DNA of 64,000 nucleotides from Microbacterium sp. SORGH_AS_0888 (GCF_030818905.1 NZ_JAUTAZ010000001.1:3224001-3288000), one strand, 5' to 3'. Positions 1 through 8,998 are shown, numbered from the stretch's first letter. The notes: generated from the letters alone by a model not told the origin. Translations and numbers: made by a program.

Positions 1-695
1 TCGTCGCGAAGGCTCCCATCCTCGACGTGTTCAGGATCGCGCCGGTCGCGGTCTTCCTCGGCATCGGCGCGAGCGCCATGGGGATCGCCATCGCCTACTT
101 CACGAACACCTTCGCGCTCGCCTGGACGACGACGTCCCTCGACGTGCCGCGTCCGATCATGCTCAACGTGCTGCTGGTCATCGCGATCCTGCAGTTCCTC
201 GTCCAGCCGATCGCGGCGTTCGTCGGCCACAAGGTCGGCATGACCAGGGTCATGGTCGTCGCGCTCGGACTCGGGCTCGTCACGACACTGCCCACCTACC
301 TGTTGATCGCCACGGCGAACCCCGTGTGGATCGCCGTCGGGCTCGCGCTCTCGACGCTCTTCGGCGCCGCCTACTTCGCGCTCCTCGCCGGCTTCCTCGC
401 CAGCGCGTTCCCGCCGCAGGTCCGCTACTCCGGGCTGTCGATCTCGTATCAGCTCTCCGCGACCGTCGTCGGAGGCGCGACCCCGCTCATCGCCCAGTCG
501 CTGCTCGCGGCGTTCGGCGGCGCGGTGTGGGGCGTCGCCGCCTATCAGAGCCTCTTGATCCTGATCACTCTCGTGTGCGTCGTCGCGCTGTCGGCGCATA
601 TCCGACGCCATGAGAGCGAGCTGACGAACACGATCTCCGTGGTTCGAGGGCACGATGAGGGAGCCGACCTCACGACGCGGGGCTCCGATGCGTGA
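1..695 (+). CDS. MFS transporter of the MHS type, C-terminal part
   Basis: The gene enters from the left edge: its frame is open from base 3 and stops with TGA at 693-695, so about 230 residues are visible. They form roughly six hydrophobic helices and a polar tail of about 30 residues. The stretch FPPQVRYSGLSISYQ followed by GGATPLIAQ is the loop and helix signature of the metabolite:H+ symporter branch (ProP/ShiA-like), known to import organic acids, betaines or aromatic acids with protons across the inner membrane. The substrate cannot be read from this half. The stop overlaps the start region of the next amidohydrolase gene, so both are probably one unit and the porter may feed that enzyme (inference). 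Confidence 0.85.
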   Translation, partial: VAKAPILDVFRIAPVAVFLGIGASAMGIAIAYFTNTFALAWTTTSLDVPRPIMLNVLLVIAILQFLVQPIAAFVGHKVGMTRVMVVALGLGLVTTLPTYLLIATANPVWIAVGLALSTLFGAAYFALLAGFLASAFPPQVRYSGLSISYQLSATVVGGATPLIAQSLLAAFGGAVWGVAAYQSLLILITLVCVVALSAHIRRHESELTNTISVVRGHDEGADLTTRGSDA

Positions 696-2280
696 GCAGG
701 ATGTCGTCGTCGTTCGGGCGGCGCGGGTGTTCTCGCCCGGCGCCCCCGATGCCGAGGCGATCGCCATGGCGGGCGGGCGGGTTCTGGCGACGGGCGGCTC
801 GGCGGAGCTCCTCGAGCGCTTCCGGACGAAGCGGCTCGTGGATGTCGGAGACCGGACCATCGTGCCGGGATTCAACGATGCGCACGCGCACTTCGCCGAC
901 ACCGTCCACGGGCACCGGGAGATCGATGTGTCGGCGGCACGGGTCCCGGATGTCGCCGCGCTGCTGAGCGATCTGCGAGGGGCCGCCGCGGGCGTCGCCG
1001 ACTGGGTGATGGCGTCGGGGTACGACGATGCGTCGAGCGGCCCGCTCGACCGGGACATGATCGACGCGGTGATCCCCGAGAAGCCGGTCTTGGTGCGTCA
1101 CGTCTCGAGCCACTGGGCGGTGCTGAACACCGCCGCGATGCGGGCTCTCGACATCTCGGAGGATGAGGCCGACATCCCCGGCGGCACCTACGGGCGCGAC
1201 CTGCGCGGCCGGCTCACCGGGCACGTCTACGAACGTGCCCTGCTGGCGCGGTACGTGAGCCGTGACACGGACGCGTTGACGCCCATCCCGCTCGCGGAGC
1301 CGGGTGCGCTTCTGGATCTCTACGAGCAGACGGCCCGGGAGTGGAACGCGCACGGGATCACCTCCGCGTGCGATGCGTTCGTCGGTCCCCGGCAGCTCGC
1401 TATGCACACGGCCGCGAAGCGGGCGGGAGTGCGACGGATCCGCGTGAACATGCTGCTCGCGGCGGAGCGCTACGACGATCTCCGCTCGCTGGGGCTCGGC
1501 ACGGAGATGGGGGACGAATGGCTGCGGATCGCGGGGATCAAGGCATTCGTCGACGGCGCGATCGGGGGTCGGACGTGTCTGGTCTCCGAGCCGTTCTGCG
1601 GTACGCACGACCACGGGATGGAGGTCTCGTCCGTCGATGAGCTCGCAGCTCTCGTCACCGCTGTGCACGACGACGGCAACCGGTTGGCGGTCCACGCGAA
1701 CGGGGATGCGGCCATCCGACGGCTGCTCGATGCGTTCGAGGCCGCCCAGGCGCGCAATCCGCTGCCGACGCGCCACCGGATCGAGCACTGCAGCATCGTC
1801 GACCGCGACATCATCGCGCGGATCGCTCGGCTGGGCGTCATGGTCACACCCTTCGCGCGTTACGCGAGCTTCTACGGACAGCGGCTGGAGCGGTGGTACG
1901 GGAGCGCGCGCACGGAGCGGATGTTCGCGCATCGGTCCTTCCTCGACGCGGGCGTGACCGTGGGCGCCTCGACCGATCACCCTGCGAGTCCGCTCTCCCC
2001 GCTCGGCGCGCTGCAGTCCATGGTGACCAGAGCCGGCGTCGATGGCGTGACCGTGGGCGGGAGCCAGGCGATCACGGTGGAGGAGGCGCTCGCCGTCTAC
2101 ACGATCGGCTCGGCGCGGACGACCGGCGAGGCCGGAGTGAAGGGGCGCCTCGAACCCGGCTATCTCGCCGACTTCGCGGTCCTCGATCGTGATCCGCGGG
2201 TTGTGCCCCCGGAGGAGATCGCGAGCGTGAACGTCGTGGCCACCTACGTCGGCGGCGAACCCGTGTTCGAGGCGGCGTGA
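655..2280 (+). CDS. YtcJ-like amidohydrolase
   Basis: Metal-dependent hydrolase of the amidohydrolase_3 (YtcJ) family, about 530-540 residues, the usual length. Visible metal-site motifs in order are HAHFAD (HxH on strand 1), KAFVDGAIGG, HANGD and RIEHCS, plus a late ASTDHPA segment carrying the conserved Asp. Such enzymes cleave amide or C-N bonds of small molecules in the cytoplasm; substrate not predictable. Start: ATG 655 has a GAGGG four bases upstream but overlaps the transporter gene by 41 bp; ATG 688 (ATGCGTGA overlap with the transporter stop) has no clear ribosome site yet is where the family usually begins. Either is possible. Ends 83 bp before a convergent gene, with a hairpin between. 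Confidence 0.85.
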   Translation: MREPTSRRGAPMREQDVVVVRAARVFSPGAPDAEAIAMAGGRVLATGGSAELLERFRTKRLVDVGDRTIVPGFNDAHAHFADTVHGHREIDVSAARVPDVAALLSDLRGAAAGVADWVMASGYDDASSGPLDRDMIDAVIPEKPVLVRHVSSHWAVLNTAAMRALDISEDEADIPGGTYGRDLRGRLTGHVYERALLARYVSRDTDALTPIPLAEPGALLDLYEQTAREWNAHGITSACDAFVGPRQLAMHTAAKRAGVRRIRVNMLLAAERYDDLRSLGLGTEMGDEWLRIAGIKAFVDGAIGGRTCLVSEPFCGTHDHGMEVSSVDELAALVTAVHDDGNRLAVHANGDAAIRRLLDAFEAAQARNPLPTRHRIEHCSIVDRDIIARIARLGVMVTPFARYASFYGQRLERWYGSARTERMFAHRSFLDAGVTVGASTDHPASPLSPLGALQSMVTRAGVDGVTVGGSQAITVEEALAVYTIGSARTTGEAGVKGRLEPGYLADFAVLDRDPRVVPPEEIASVNVVATYVGGEPVFEAA

Positions 2281-2293
2281 CTGCCGGGGGTCT

Positions 2294-2334
2294 GCCGGGG
2301 CGGCGTCGCTCTGGAGGGTGACGACCGCCCCGGC
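2294..2334. terminator. Convergent hairpin terminator
   Basis: GCCGGGGCGG at 2294-2303 pairs perfectly with CCGCCCCGGC at 2325-2334 across a 21-base loop that itself contains CGTC/GACG. It lies between the converging amidohydrolase and lactonase genes and could stop both. There is no T tract, as is common in GC-rich actinobacteria. Confidence 0.5.
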
Positions 2335-2362
2335 GGCGCAGCGCACTCGAGCCGCGGTGCCC

Positions 2363-3229
2363 TCAGAGCGTCCGCGGGCGTGGCCGTCCGATGCGCCAGC
2401 TGTCGAGCTGGCCGGCGACGACGCCGTCTTCCCACAGCCTCATCGGTCCGCGCACGACGGAGCCGTGCAGCACGTCCCCCTCGTCCCCGTCGACGACGCA
2501 GTCGACCGCGACCCCCTGGGCGTCGATGCGTTCGACGACCGTGCCGCCCTCTGCGATACGGGCGAACGCCCCGGACATGAGCAGAGCCGCCCACACCGTT
2601 CCGTCGGCGCCGGCGCAGATCCCGTCCGGCGGTCCGTCCGTGCGTGCCCAGACCCGCTTGCCGGTGAGAGTGCCGTCGGGGAGGACGTCGAACGCGGTGA
2701 GCTGCTCACGCAGCGTCTCCGCGACCACGAGCACGCGACCACCCTCCAGGAGCGCCATGCCGTTCGGGGCGGCGAGGTCGTCGCCGACCGGTTCGTGGGT
2801 CCCGTCGGGACGGATCAGCAGCAGCGGGTTGGACGACGTCGTCACCCCGATGCTCGATGGCCCGAGATGCTCGGGGGCGAGGCCGCCGTAGACGGGGTCG
2901 AACCCCATCGCACCGACGTAGGCGCGATCGGCTGCGTCGACGAGAAGGTCGTTGATGGGGCCCACGACAAGGCCGCGCAGGTCGGCGTGCACCCGCTTGA
3001 CGCCGTCTCGCACGGACACCACGACGGAGTCCAGCATCGAGGACACCAACAGCGTGCCGTCGCTCAGCCATCCCAGCCCGGACGGCGTGCCGTGAATGAA
3101 CGCGCGCTCCTGCCGGTCGCCGTCGCGGACGGAGACGACCCTGCGGGTGCGCATGTCCGAGTACCAGAGCTCGCCCTCGTGCCAGCGGAGACCTTCGGCG
3201 AAGCTGTTCGAACCGTTCGCGCCATTCAT
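2363..3229 (-). CDS. SMP-30/gluconolactonase-family protein
   Basis: Six-bladed beta-propeller of the SMP-30/gluconolactonase/LRE family, 288 residues. The motif set is visible: EGLRWHEGELWYSDM (metal-binding Glu near the N-terminus), GPINDLLVD, PNGMALLEGG and PDGICAGADGTVW (metal Asn and Asp residues). The family hydrolyses lactones or esters in the cytoplasm; here the substrate is unknown. The frame is open upstream to 3355, but ATG at 3229 forms an ATGA overlap with the stop of the upstream acyl-CoA synthetase gene, which decides the start and implies translational coupling. It may remove a lactone or ester by-product of the same pathway (inference). Confidence 0.85.
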   Translation of the reverse strand: MNGANGSNSFAEGLRWHEGELWYSDMRTRRVVSVRDGDRQERAFIHGTPSGLGWLSDGTLLVSSMLDSVVVSVRDGVKRVHADLRGLVVGPINDLLVDAADRAYVGAMGFDPVYGGLAPEHLGPSSIGVTTSSNPLLLIRPDGTHEPVGDDLAAPNGMALLEGGRVLVVAETLREQLTAFDVLPDGTLTGKRVWARTDGPPDGICAGADGTVWAALLMSGAFARIAEGGTVVERIDAQGVAVDCVVDGDEGDVLHGSVVRGPMRLWEDGVVAGQLDSWRIGRPRPRTL

Positions 3230-5349
3230 GCCGTCACCGCTTCCTCCGCCTGCATCGGATCGCTCTCCGTCGCGCTCGGCTCCGCCCGTGTGACGGTCGC
3301 CAGAGCGTCCAGAATCCACACCTCGCCGTTCGGTGTGACGCGCACCGGGTTGCACTCCACGGATGTCAGGTCGTGCTCCACGGCGAGTGTCTTCAGCGCG
3401 TCGGCGACACGCTCGACCGCCGCGACGGCTGCATCGTCGGGTTCGCGGCCGAGCACGGCCGCCGCGAGCTCGCGGATCCGGCCCTCGGGTGCCGGGAGCA
3501 TCGCGAACAGCGGTCGGCCCGTCTGCTCCACCTGCACGCCACCCTCGGCGAGCATGACGGCCAGGCCGAAGGGCTGGCGGGTCAGGCCGACGATGATGTC
3601 CTTGCCCGCCGGGGCGGACTCCTCTATCAGCAGGCCCTCTGCCTCGATGCCGAGCTCATCGACCCGCTCGGCGAGGTGCGAACCGGCGGCGACGGCCGCG
3701 GCGCCCGACACCGGACCCGCCATGAGGCCGAGCTTGCTCTTGTGCATCACCTCCGGAGCGACGACCTTGAGGTAGGCGGGAGAGGCGACATCCTCTGCAC
3801 TCAGCGCCGCGTCCCACGGCCGGGGGAGCAAGCGCGAGCTCGGCACGGTGATGCGCTGCTCTCCTGCGAGGAGTCCACGCAGGGTCCGCTTCAGGGCCTC
3901 CTCGCTCGACCACTGTCGTCCGCTCTCCGCCGGTTCGTCGAGCGCCGCGGGCGGGACGGGACACTGCTTCGTCCACAGGACGAACGCCTCCAGCGCGTCC
4001 CGCGCCGAGGGGATGCGGATCGCCGCGGGACTCGTCTCGAGCATCTCTCGCAGGCCCGTCGAGACCGCGCCGTACCCGACCTCCGTGAGGATGACCGGCT
4101 TGCCGTGGCGGGTGGCCGCCTCGCAGATCCGCGCGATCTGCTCGAGCATCGGAAGGAAGTCGTCACTGGGGAGCAGCGGCACCCCGAAGAGTGCGGCCCC
4201 GATCGTCGCATCGCCCAGCAGCAGGTCCACTCCGGCACGTTCGCCTTCCGGGGTGAACGACCATCGTGCGTTGAGGTCGAGCGGATTGGTCAATCCCGTG
4301 AAATCGGGGAGGTCGCGGATCTGCGCGTCCGTGACCGGCGCCGGCGGCCGGACGCAGGCTCCGAGCTCTTGTGCCAGGTCCGCGACGATGCCGTTGGTTC
4401 CGCCCGTGGGGGACAGGACGGCCAGTCCGGCCGCTCCGGCCTCGCCGAACCGCGCGCGCAGCGCCAGCGCCCCCAGGAACGCACCGTAGCTGGTCGCCTC
4501 GGCCGCGCCGATCTGCTCGAGACCGGCGCGGAAGACCTCGTACTCGCCCGACATCGAACCGGTGTGGCTGGCTGCGACCGCACGCCCGGCCGCGCTCCGC
4601 CCCATCTTCATGACGACGAGCTGCTTGCCGGCCTCCGCCGCCGCGGCGGCGGCCGCCGCGAGGTCCGACCAGTCGGTGCCGAGTTCCTCGATGAGCAGGC
4701 CCACGACCGCGACGTCGTCGAGGGCGATCAGGATCTGCGCCCACTCGCCGAGACTCGTGCCCGTCGCGTTACCGGTCGAGACGGCGTAGGCGACCGGCGC
4801 ATCCATGTCCACGAGGCACCGCACCGCGCTGTCCAGCAGGGCGCCGGACTGCATCGCCAGGGCGATCCGGCCGTCGCGGGACATGTCCCACGTGACCGGT
4901 GCCCCCAGCGCCCCCAGGCGAGCGGGAGCGAAGACGGCGCCCAGTCCGTTCGGGCCGACGAGGATCACCCCGGCGCTGCGCGCTTTGCGGGCGATGCGTC
5001 GCTCTGCTCGGATCCACTCCGGTTCGCCGCTGTCGCGGAAGCCGACGGCCATCAGCACGATTCCGGCGACCCCGGCGGAGATGGCGTCATCGACCGCCTC
5101 CTCCACCGCTTCGCGGGGGAGGGAGATGATCGCGACATCCACGCTCGGCGCGTCGACCAGACGCGGGTATGCCGGGCGGCCGAACACGACGTCGCGTCGC
5201 GCGTTGATGAGCACGAGCTCTCCCGCGTAGCCCCGCAGCGTGAGATTCTCGAACAGCCGCACCGCGAAGGGCGAGCGATCACTTGCGCCGACGAGGGCGA
5301 CGGCGGACGGAGAGAGGGTTCTGCGGATGATCGAGGGTGCGTATCGCAC
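3226..5349 (-). CDS. NDP-forming acyl-CoA synthetase
   Basis: Single-chain ADP/GDP-forming acyl-CoA synthetase, 707 residues. Order: CoA-binding Rossmann domain (AVALVGASDRSPFAVRLFENL), two succinyl-CoA-ligase-like flavodoxin domains (including VVMKMGRSAAG, the phospho-His loop in ASHTGSMSG), then an ATP-grasp domain (PAYLKVVAPEVMHKSKLG). The family includes the feruloyl-CoA synthetase FerA type. It would activate an aromatic or aliphatic acid to its CoA ester. Start: ATG at 5409 has no ribosome site and overlaps a TACAAT -10 element, whereas GTG at 5349 is preceded by AAAGG at a good distance, so 5349 is chosen. It heads an operon with the lactonase and is divergent from a crotonase gene, sharing operator 5432-5449. 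Confidence 0.88.
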   Translation of the reverse strand: MRYAPSIIRRTLSPSAVALVGASDRSPFAVRLFENLTLRGYAGELVLINARRDVVFGRPAYPRLVDAPSVDVAIISLPREAVEEAVDDAISAGVAGIVLMAVGFRDSGEPEWIRAERRIARKARSAGVILVGPNGLGAVFAPARLGALGAPVTWDMSRDGRIALAMQSGALLDSAVRCLVDMDAPVAYAVSTGNATGTSLGEWAQILIALDDVAVVGLLIEELGTDWSDLAAAAAAAAEAGKQLVVMKMGRSAAGRAVAASHTGSMSGEYEVFRAGLEQIGAAEATSYGAFLGALALRARFGEAGAAGLAVLSPTGGTNGIVADLAQELGACVRPPAPVTDAQIRDLPDFTGLTNPLDLNARWSFTPEGERAGVDLLLGDATIGAALFGVPLLPSDDFLPMLEQIARICEAATRHGKPVILTEVGYGAVSTGLREMLETSPAAIRIPSARDALEAFVLWTKQCPVPPAALDEPAESGRQWSSEEALKRTLRGLLAGEQRITVPSSRLLPRPWDAALSAEDVASPAYLKVVAPEVMHKSKLGLMAGPVSGAAAVAAGSHLAERVDELGIEAEGLLIEESAPAGKDIIVGLTRQPFGLAVMLAEGGVQVEQTGRPLFAMLPAPEGRIRELAAAVLGREPDDAAVAAVERVADALKTLAVEHDLTSVECNPVRVTPNGEVWILDALATVTRAEPSATESDPMQAEEAVTA

Positions 5350-5407
5350 GGGGTGCCTTTCTGCGCTGAACGGCCGTCGGACGGAGTCGCAACGTGTTTC
5401 ATTAGAC

Positions 5408-5438
5408 ATTGTATGATCTGACGATCCGTGTTAGTCAA
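5408..5438 (-). promoter_or_regulatory. Promoter of the acyl-CoA synthetase operon
   Basis: On the minus strand a -35-like TTGACT (complement of 5433-5438) is followed after 19 bases by TACAAT (complement of 5408-5413). The -35 lies inside the operator at 5432-5449, so a bound MarR dimer would block it. Transcription would begin near 5401, which excludes ATG 5409 as the start codon. Confidence 0.5.
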
Positions 5439-5449
5439 CACATTGTCAA
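5432..5449. promoter_or_regulatory. Operator site A of the MarR-type regulon
   Basis: TAGTCAACACATTGTCAA. The core is GTCAA-N4-TTGTC, one base off the perfect dyad GTCAA-N4-TTGAC seen at 13785-13800 and 16109-16122. It sits between the divergent acyl-CoA synthetase and crotonase genes and covers the putative -35 of the former. Binding by a MarR protein encoded nearby is inference. Confidence 0.6.
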
Positions 5450-5481
5450 ATTTCTTTCCCGCGGCGGACGAAGGAGTACTC

Positions 5482-6315
5482 GTGACAGAGCAGGAATGGT
5501 CGATCGACGTGGCGGAGCTCGGGCTCACGGACGTCGTTCGGGATCCTCGCGGCATCGCAACGGCGCGCAAGGGGCACGTCGCCGTGCTCCTTCTGGACCG
5601 TCCGCACCGGGGCAACGCCTTCGATACGGCGATGATCTCAGCTCTCGAGGAGGCGTGGAGCATGTTCGCCGCCGACCCGGGGGTGCGAAGCGTCGTGCTG
5701 GCGTCCTCCACCGCACGGCTGTTCGCGACGGGACGCGATGTCACGGAGCTCGCGGGGCTGGCGTTGCCGTCGCCGCGGGAGACCCATGCGCACGATTTCG
5801 CCATCACGGCGCGGCGCGCCGGGGTCTGGCTCCCCGTCGTCGCCGCCGTCGAAGGGCTCGTGATGGGGGCCGGTCTGCACTTCGTGCTGGACTCCGACCT
5901 CGTGGTCGCCTCGTCCTCCGCCCAGTTCGGCGACTCCCACGTGAACATCGGCCTCGCCGCGGGCATCGAGGTGGTGGGCCTCACCGAGCGGGTCGGCCTG
6001 GGTGATGCCCTCTATCTGACTCTCCTCGGAAAGGATGCGCGGATGGACGCCGCCTGGGCTCAGCGTGCCGGTCTGGTCCAGGAGGTGGTCGCCGACGGCG
6101 ACGCGGTCTCTCGCGCTCTCTCGCTGGCCGAGCGCATCGCCGCGAACTCTCCGGCCGCGGTGGCCCGCACGCTGCAGGCGGGGTGGGAGACTGTGTCGAA
6201 CCCGGCGGGGGCGCGCGCGTTCGCCTGGCAGCTCATCCAGCGTCAGCTGCTGCATCCCGATGCCGTCGAGGGCCCGGCCGCCTGGGTCGAGAAGCGTACG
6301 CCGCGCTGGCAGTGA
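5482..6315 (+). CDS. Crotonase-fold protein lacking both hydratase glutamates
   Basis: Enoyl-CoA hydratase/isomerase superfamily, 277 residues. The oxyanion-hole segments ATGRDVTELAG and GLVMGAGLHFVLDSD are clear, but the two glutamates of true crotonases are absent: the first position reads GAGLHF instead of GGGLE and the second FGDSHVNIG instead of FGxPE. It may be an isomerase, lyase or decarboxylase rather than a plain hydratase. Start: GTG 5482 with AAGGAG five bases upstream; an in-frame ATG-like start at 5428 would lie within the operator and is rejected. Divergent from the acyl-CoA synthetase and under the same operator. The 3' end meets a convergent thioesterase gene with a shared hairpin. 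Confidence 0.85.
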   Translation: MTEQEWSIDVAELGLTDVVRDPRGIATARKGHVAVLLLDRPHRGNAFDTAMISALEEAWSMFAADPGVRSVVLASSTARLFATGRDVTELAGLALPSPRETHAHDFAITARRAGVWLPVVAAVEGLVMGAGLHFVLDSDLVVASSSAQFGDSHVNIGLAAGIEVVGLTERVGLGDALYLTLLGKDARMDAAWAQRAGLVQEVVADGDAVSRALSLAERIAANSPAAVARTLQAGWETVSNPAGARAFAWQLIQRQLLHPDAVEGPAAWVEKRTPRWQ

Positions 6316-6322
6316 GGCTCGG

Positions 6323-6350
6323 CCGTGGTGTGACGTCGGTCACACCACGG
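6323..6350. terminator. Bidirectional hairpin terminator
   Basis: CCGTGGTGTGAC (6323-6334) pairs perfectly with GTCACACCACGG (6339-6350) around a GTCG loop. It separates the convergent crotonase and thioesterase genes and overlaps the last codons of the thioesterase. Confidence 0.7.
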
Positions 6351-6771
6351 TGCCGTGTCCGCGGGACTCCGCGATGAGCGTCCCGTCGGAGAGCGTCAGG
6401 CGTACGTCGACGATCACCGAGCGTCCGGAGGCGGAGCGCTCCCGGGCATGAGCGACGACGACGTGTCCTTCGCGCGCCGGTGACAGGTAGGTGATGTCGG
6501 CATGCCGGGACATCGCACGGGTCCCCCGTGCGGCGCATGCGTAGGCGAACGCCGTGTCGGCGAGCAGGAACAGGTAGCCCCCGTGCGCGACCCCGAGGCC
6601 GTTGACCATCGAGGGTGTGATGGGCATCGACGCGGTCACGACGCCCACGTCGACCGCCCCCAGGCTGATCCCGAGGCTGCGGGTGGCGGTGTCCGCCGCG
6701 AGCAGGTCGCGCACGCTCACTTCGGCCTCCCGCTGCCGGGTGCTGGTGGTGGCATCTGCCCTCTGCGTCAT
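6340..6771 (-). CDS. paaI: PaaI-type hotdog thioesterase
   Basis: 143-residue hotdog-fold acyl-CoA thioesterase. The family signature is present: MVNGLGVAHGGYLFLLADTAFAYAC (shown in part; NGLGVAHGG then LADTAF), holding the Asn/His-Gly-Gly motif and catalytic Asp. PaaI enzymes release CoA from dead-end aryl- or hydroxyphenylacetyl-CoA esters during aromatic catabolism. Start ATG 6771 follows AAGGAG at seven bases. It is divergent from the ABC importer gene cluster; a degenerate copy of the regulon operator lies between them (6793-6810). Its likely job is to rescue CoA when pathway intermediates stall (inference). Confidence 0.85.
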   Translation of the reverse strand: MTQRADATTSTRQREAEVSVRDLLAADTATRSLGISLGAVDVGVVTASMPITPSMVNGLGVAHGGYLFLLADTAFAYACAARGTRAMSRHADITYLSPAREGHVVVAHARERSASGRSVIVDVRLTLSDGTLIAESRGHGTVV

Positions 6772-6792
6772 GGCGACTCCTTAGCCTCGAGA

Positions 6793-6810
6793 TTGTCCAA
6801 CCTTTGTCTA
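6793..6810. promoter_or_regulatory. Operator site E (degenerate) of the MarR-type regulon
   Basis: Read on the minus strand the site is TAGACAAAGGTTGGACAA, which matches the 18-bp pattern TAGTCAA-N4-TTGACAA with two mismatches. It stands between the divergent thioesterase and importer genes, the same arrangement as site A. It is weaker evidence than the other four sites. Confidence 0.4.
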
Positions 6811-6840
6811 TTGACGTTGAAGATGTTAGATGTCTAATCT
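6811..6840 (+). promoter_or_regulatory. Promoter of the ABC importer operon, with a palindrome
   Basis: TTGACG (6811-6816) and TAATCT (6835-6840), 18 bases apart, form a good -35/-10 pair for the importer operon. The spacer and -10 contain the 12-bp palindrome TTAGATGTCTAA (6826-6837), a likely second operator. A similar ATGTCTAAT string occurs on the minus strand around 5401-5409. Confidence 0.45.
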
Positions 6841-6917
6841 AATGTACGTCTCGACGCAATGCGCTACCCCGTCGTCGGCGCAGCCTCGCAACACACCAGA
6901 GTCAAGGGAGACCTGTC

Positions 6918-8108
6918 ATGAAACTCCACCCGATGCGCATGTCTGGAATCGCGCTGGTCGCCGTCGCGGCGCTCGCGCTGACTGCGTGTGGCCCCTCCTC
7001 CTCGTCGCCCGGCGCGAGCGACCCCATCCCGATCGGCGCAGTCAGCTCGACATCGGGTCAGATCACGTTCCCCGGCGTGTCCGAATCGGCGCAGGCCGTG
7101 TTCGATCGGGTGAACCAGGAGGGCGGCATCAACGGCCGTCAGATCTCGTACACGGTCGAGGACGACCAGGCCACACCCGCACTCGCCGCCCAGGGGGCGC
7201 GCAAGCTCGTCGACCAGGACGGCGTGTACGCCATGGCCGGCGGCATCAGCACCGTGGACTGCACGGCGAATGCCGCCTACTACGAGCAGAACAGCGTCTA
7301 CTCCCTGCCCATCGGGGCCTCGCAGGCCTGCTTCGGCTCCGGAGTGATCGCCCCCGTCAACACCGGCCCGTACCTCAACACCGAGCTGCTCTACTACTAC
7401 GCATCGAACGAGCTCCACGGCAAGCGCGTCTGCAACGTGCAGAACAACAACCCCGGCGGCAACGAGGCGCTGGATCAGTCCGTGAAGAACTGGCAGGACG
7501 ACACGGGAGGCCAGTTCGCGCTCGACATCCGCTCGCTCACGTCCACCAGCCCCGCGAGCGGCGTGGTGCAGCAGATCAAAGAGGCCAACTGCGACGTGAT
7601 CGTCCTCGGCGTCTACTCCGAGCTGTTCGTGTCGATGATGAAGGCCGCCGACGAGCAGGGCCTCACGGGAGTGACCTGGGTCTCTCCGGGAACCGTCTTC
7701 ACCGAGGACGTCGGCCTCGCCCTCAAGGGCAACGGGCAGAAGATCTACCTCGGCAGCGAGTTCCTGCCCTACACGACCGCCGACTCCGGATCGGCCGACC
7801 TGCAGGACTACCTCCAGCTCATGAAGAAGAACAACATCCCCGTCGGTTCGCTGCAAGAGGGGGGATACGTCGCCGCGATGGCGCTCGTCGACGTCCTCAA
7901 GGGCATCAAGGGCGACATCACGCGGGACTCGGTCGGGGCGGCGCTGAAAGACATGAACGTCCAGACCACGATGGTCGGCACCCCGCTCAAGTTCGGCGTC
8001 CAGGGCAACAACGCGGGGCCGAACAAGGCCATCATGATGGTGACCCTGGATCCGTCGAGCGGGAGCTGGATGCCCGTCGACGGCAAGTGGTTCACCAAGG
8101 CCAGCTGA
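6918..8108 (+). CDS. ABC importer substrate-binding lipoprotein, branched-chain amino acid type
   Basis: 396-residue type I periplasmic-binding-protein fold lipoprotein of the LivK/amide-aromatic family. A signal peptide ends in the lipobox LTAC with Cys at residue 24, followed by a Ser/Gly-rich linker, then IPIGAVSSTSGQITFPG, the usual opening of the family. It would capture the substrate outside the membrane. Relatives bind branched-chain amino acids, amides, urea or aromatic acids; its place in an aromatic-type catabolic region favours an aryl acid (inference). A GGGAG ribosome site precedes ATG 6918. First gene of a four-gene importer operon. Confidence 0.88.
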   Translation: MKLHPMRMSGIALVAVAALALTACGPSSSSPGASDPIPIGAVSSTSGQITFPGVSESAQAVFDRVNQEGGINGRQISYTVEDDQATPALAAQGARKLVDQDGVYAMAGGISTVDCTANAAYYEQNSVYSLPIGASQACFGSGVIAPVNTGPYLNTELLYYYASNELHGKRVCNVQNNNPGGNEALDQSVKNWQDDTGGQFALDIRSLTSTSPASGVVQQIKEANCDVIVLGVYSELFVSMMKAADEQGLTGVTWVSPGTVFTEDVGLALKGNGQKIYLGSEFLPYTTADSGSADLQDYLQLMKKNNIPVGSLQEGGYVAAMALVDVLKGIKGDITRDSVGAALKDMNVQTTMVGTPLKFGVQGNNAGPNKAIMMVTLDPSSGSWMPVDGKWFTKAS

Positions 8109-8140
8109 GCCCGCGCGGTGCGACGAAGGAGTCCACGAAC

Positions 8141-8998
8141 ATGATCGAGACCATAGGTGCGGGACTCGTCACCGGAGGAGCGTACGCGACGCTCGCGCTG
8201 GCGATCGTGATGATGTACCGCATGATCGGTGTGCTCAACTTCGCCCTCGCGGCGGTCGGGAGCGTGGGCCTCTTCGTCGCGCTCTGGGTCAATGACACCA
8301 CGGCGGCGCCCTATGCCGTCAGCGCCCTCGTGGGCGCCGTCGTGGCGGCCGCCGTCGGCGCCGTCATGGGACTGGTGGATGCGCGTTGGCTGTCGCAGCT
8401 GGGAGTCGTGATCCGATCGAGTGCGACGATCGGCATGATGATCGGCCTCATCGCGATCTCGCTGCAGGTGTTCGGCAACTCGGTGCGCAACGCCCCGTCA
8501 TTGGTTCCGGGCACGGTGGCTCTCGGTGACTTCCGGCTGCCCTACACCGCGGTCGTGTCGGCAGCGGCGGCCGTGGTGCTGGCCATCGTCGTGTCGCTCT
8601 TCCTCGCGCGCACCCGCACGGGCATCCGCTTGCGAGCCATCGCCGCCCGGCCCATCACGGCGAACCTCGTCGGTGTCCCCGTGCGGCGACTCATCGTCAT
8701 CACGTGGGCCGGCACCGGCTTCTTGGCCGCCATCGCGGTCACGCTGCTCGCGCCGGCGTTCCCGAGCAGCTTCACCGACCTCAGCTTCCTCATCGCACCC
8801 GCCCTTGCGGCGGCGCTTCTGGGCGGGCTCGTGAGCGTCGTGTGGGGGGTGGTCGGCGGCTTGGCCGTCGGCGTCCTGCAGGCGTTCATGCTCCGCGGCG
8901 GCTGGATCGCCGATCTCCAGGACGTGCTGCCCTTCGTCCTGATCGTCCTCATCCTCGGATGGACCAAGCGCCGGGAGGTCTGGAATGACGCGCGTTAA
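8141..8998 (+). CDS. livH: ABC importer permease, LivH type
   Basis: 285-residue inner-membrane permease of the LivH family with about eight helices. The EAA-like loop is RTRTGIRLRAIAARPITANLVGV. ATG 8141 follows GAAGGAG at nine bases; the open frame extends far upstream through the previous gene but that is read-through of another frame. The stop overlaps the following gene by 14 bases. With the fused LivM-LivG protein downstream it would form the transport channel. Confidence 0.88.
   Translation: MIETIGAGLVTGGAYATLALAIVMMYRMIGVLNFALAAVGSVGLFVALWVNDTTAAPYAVSALVGAVVAAAVGAVMGLVDARWLSQLGVVIRSSATIGMMIGLIAISLQVFGNSVRNAPSLVPGTVALGDFRLPYTAVVSAAAAVVLAIVVSLFLARTRTGIRLRAIAARPITANLVGVPVRRLIVITWAGTGFLAAIAVTLLAPAFPSSFTDLSFLIAPALAAALLGGLVSVVWGVVGGLAVGVLQAFMLRGGWIADLQDVLPFVLIVLILGWTKRREVWNDAR

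Noticed and set aside
6830..8140. An upstream extension of the LivH frame through the binding-protein gene.
   Set aside because: It is the shifted frame of the lipoprotein gene; ATG 8141 with GAAGGAG starts the true permease.
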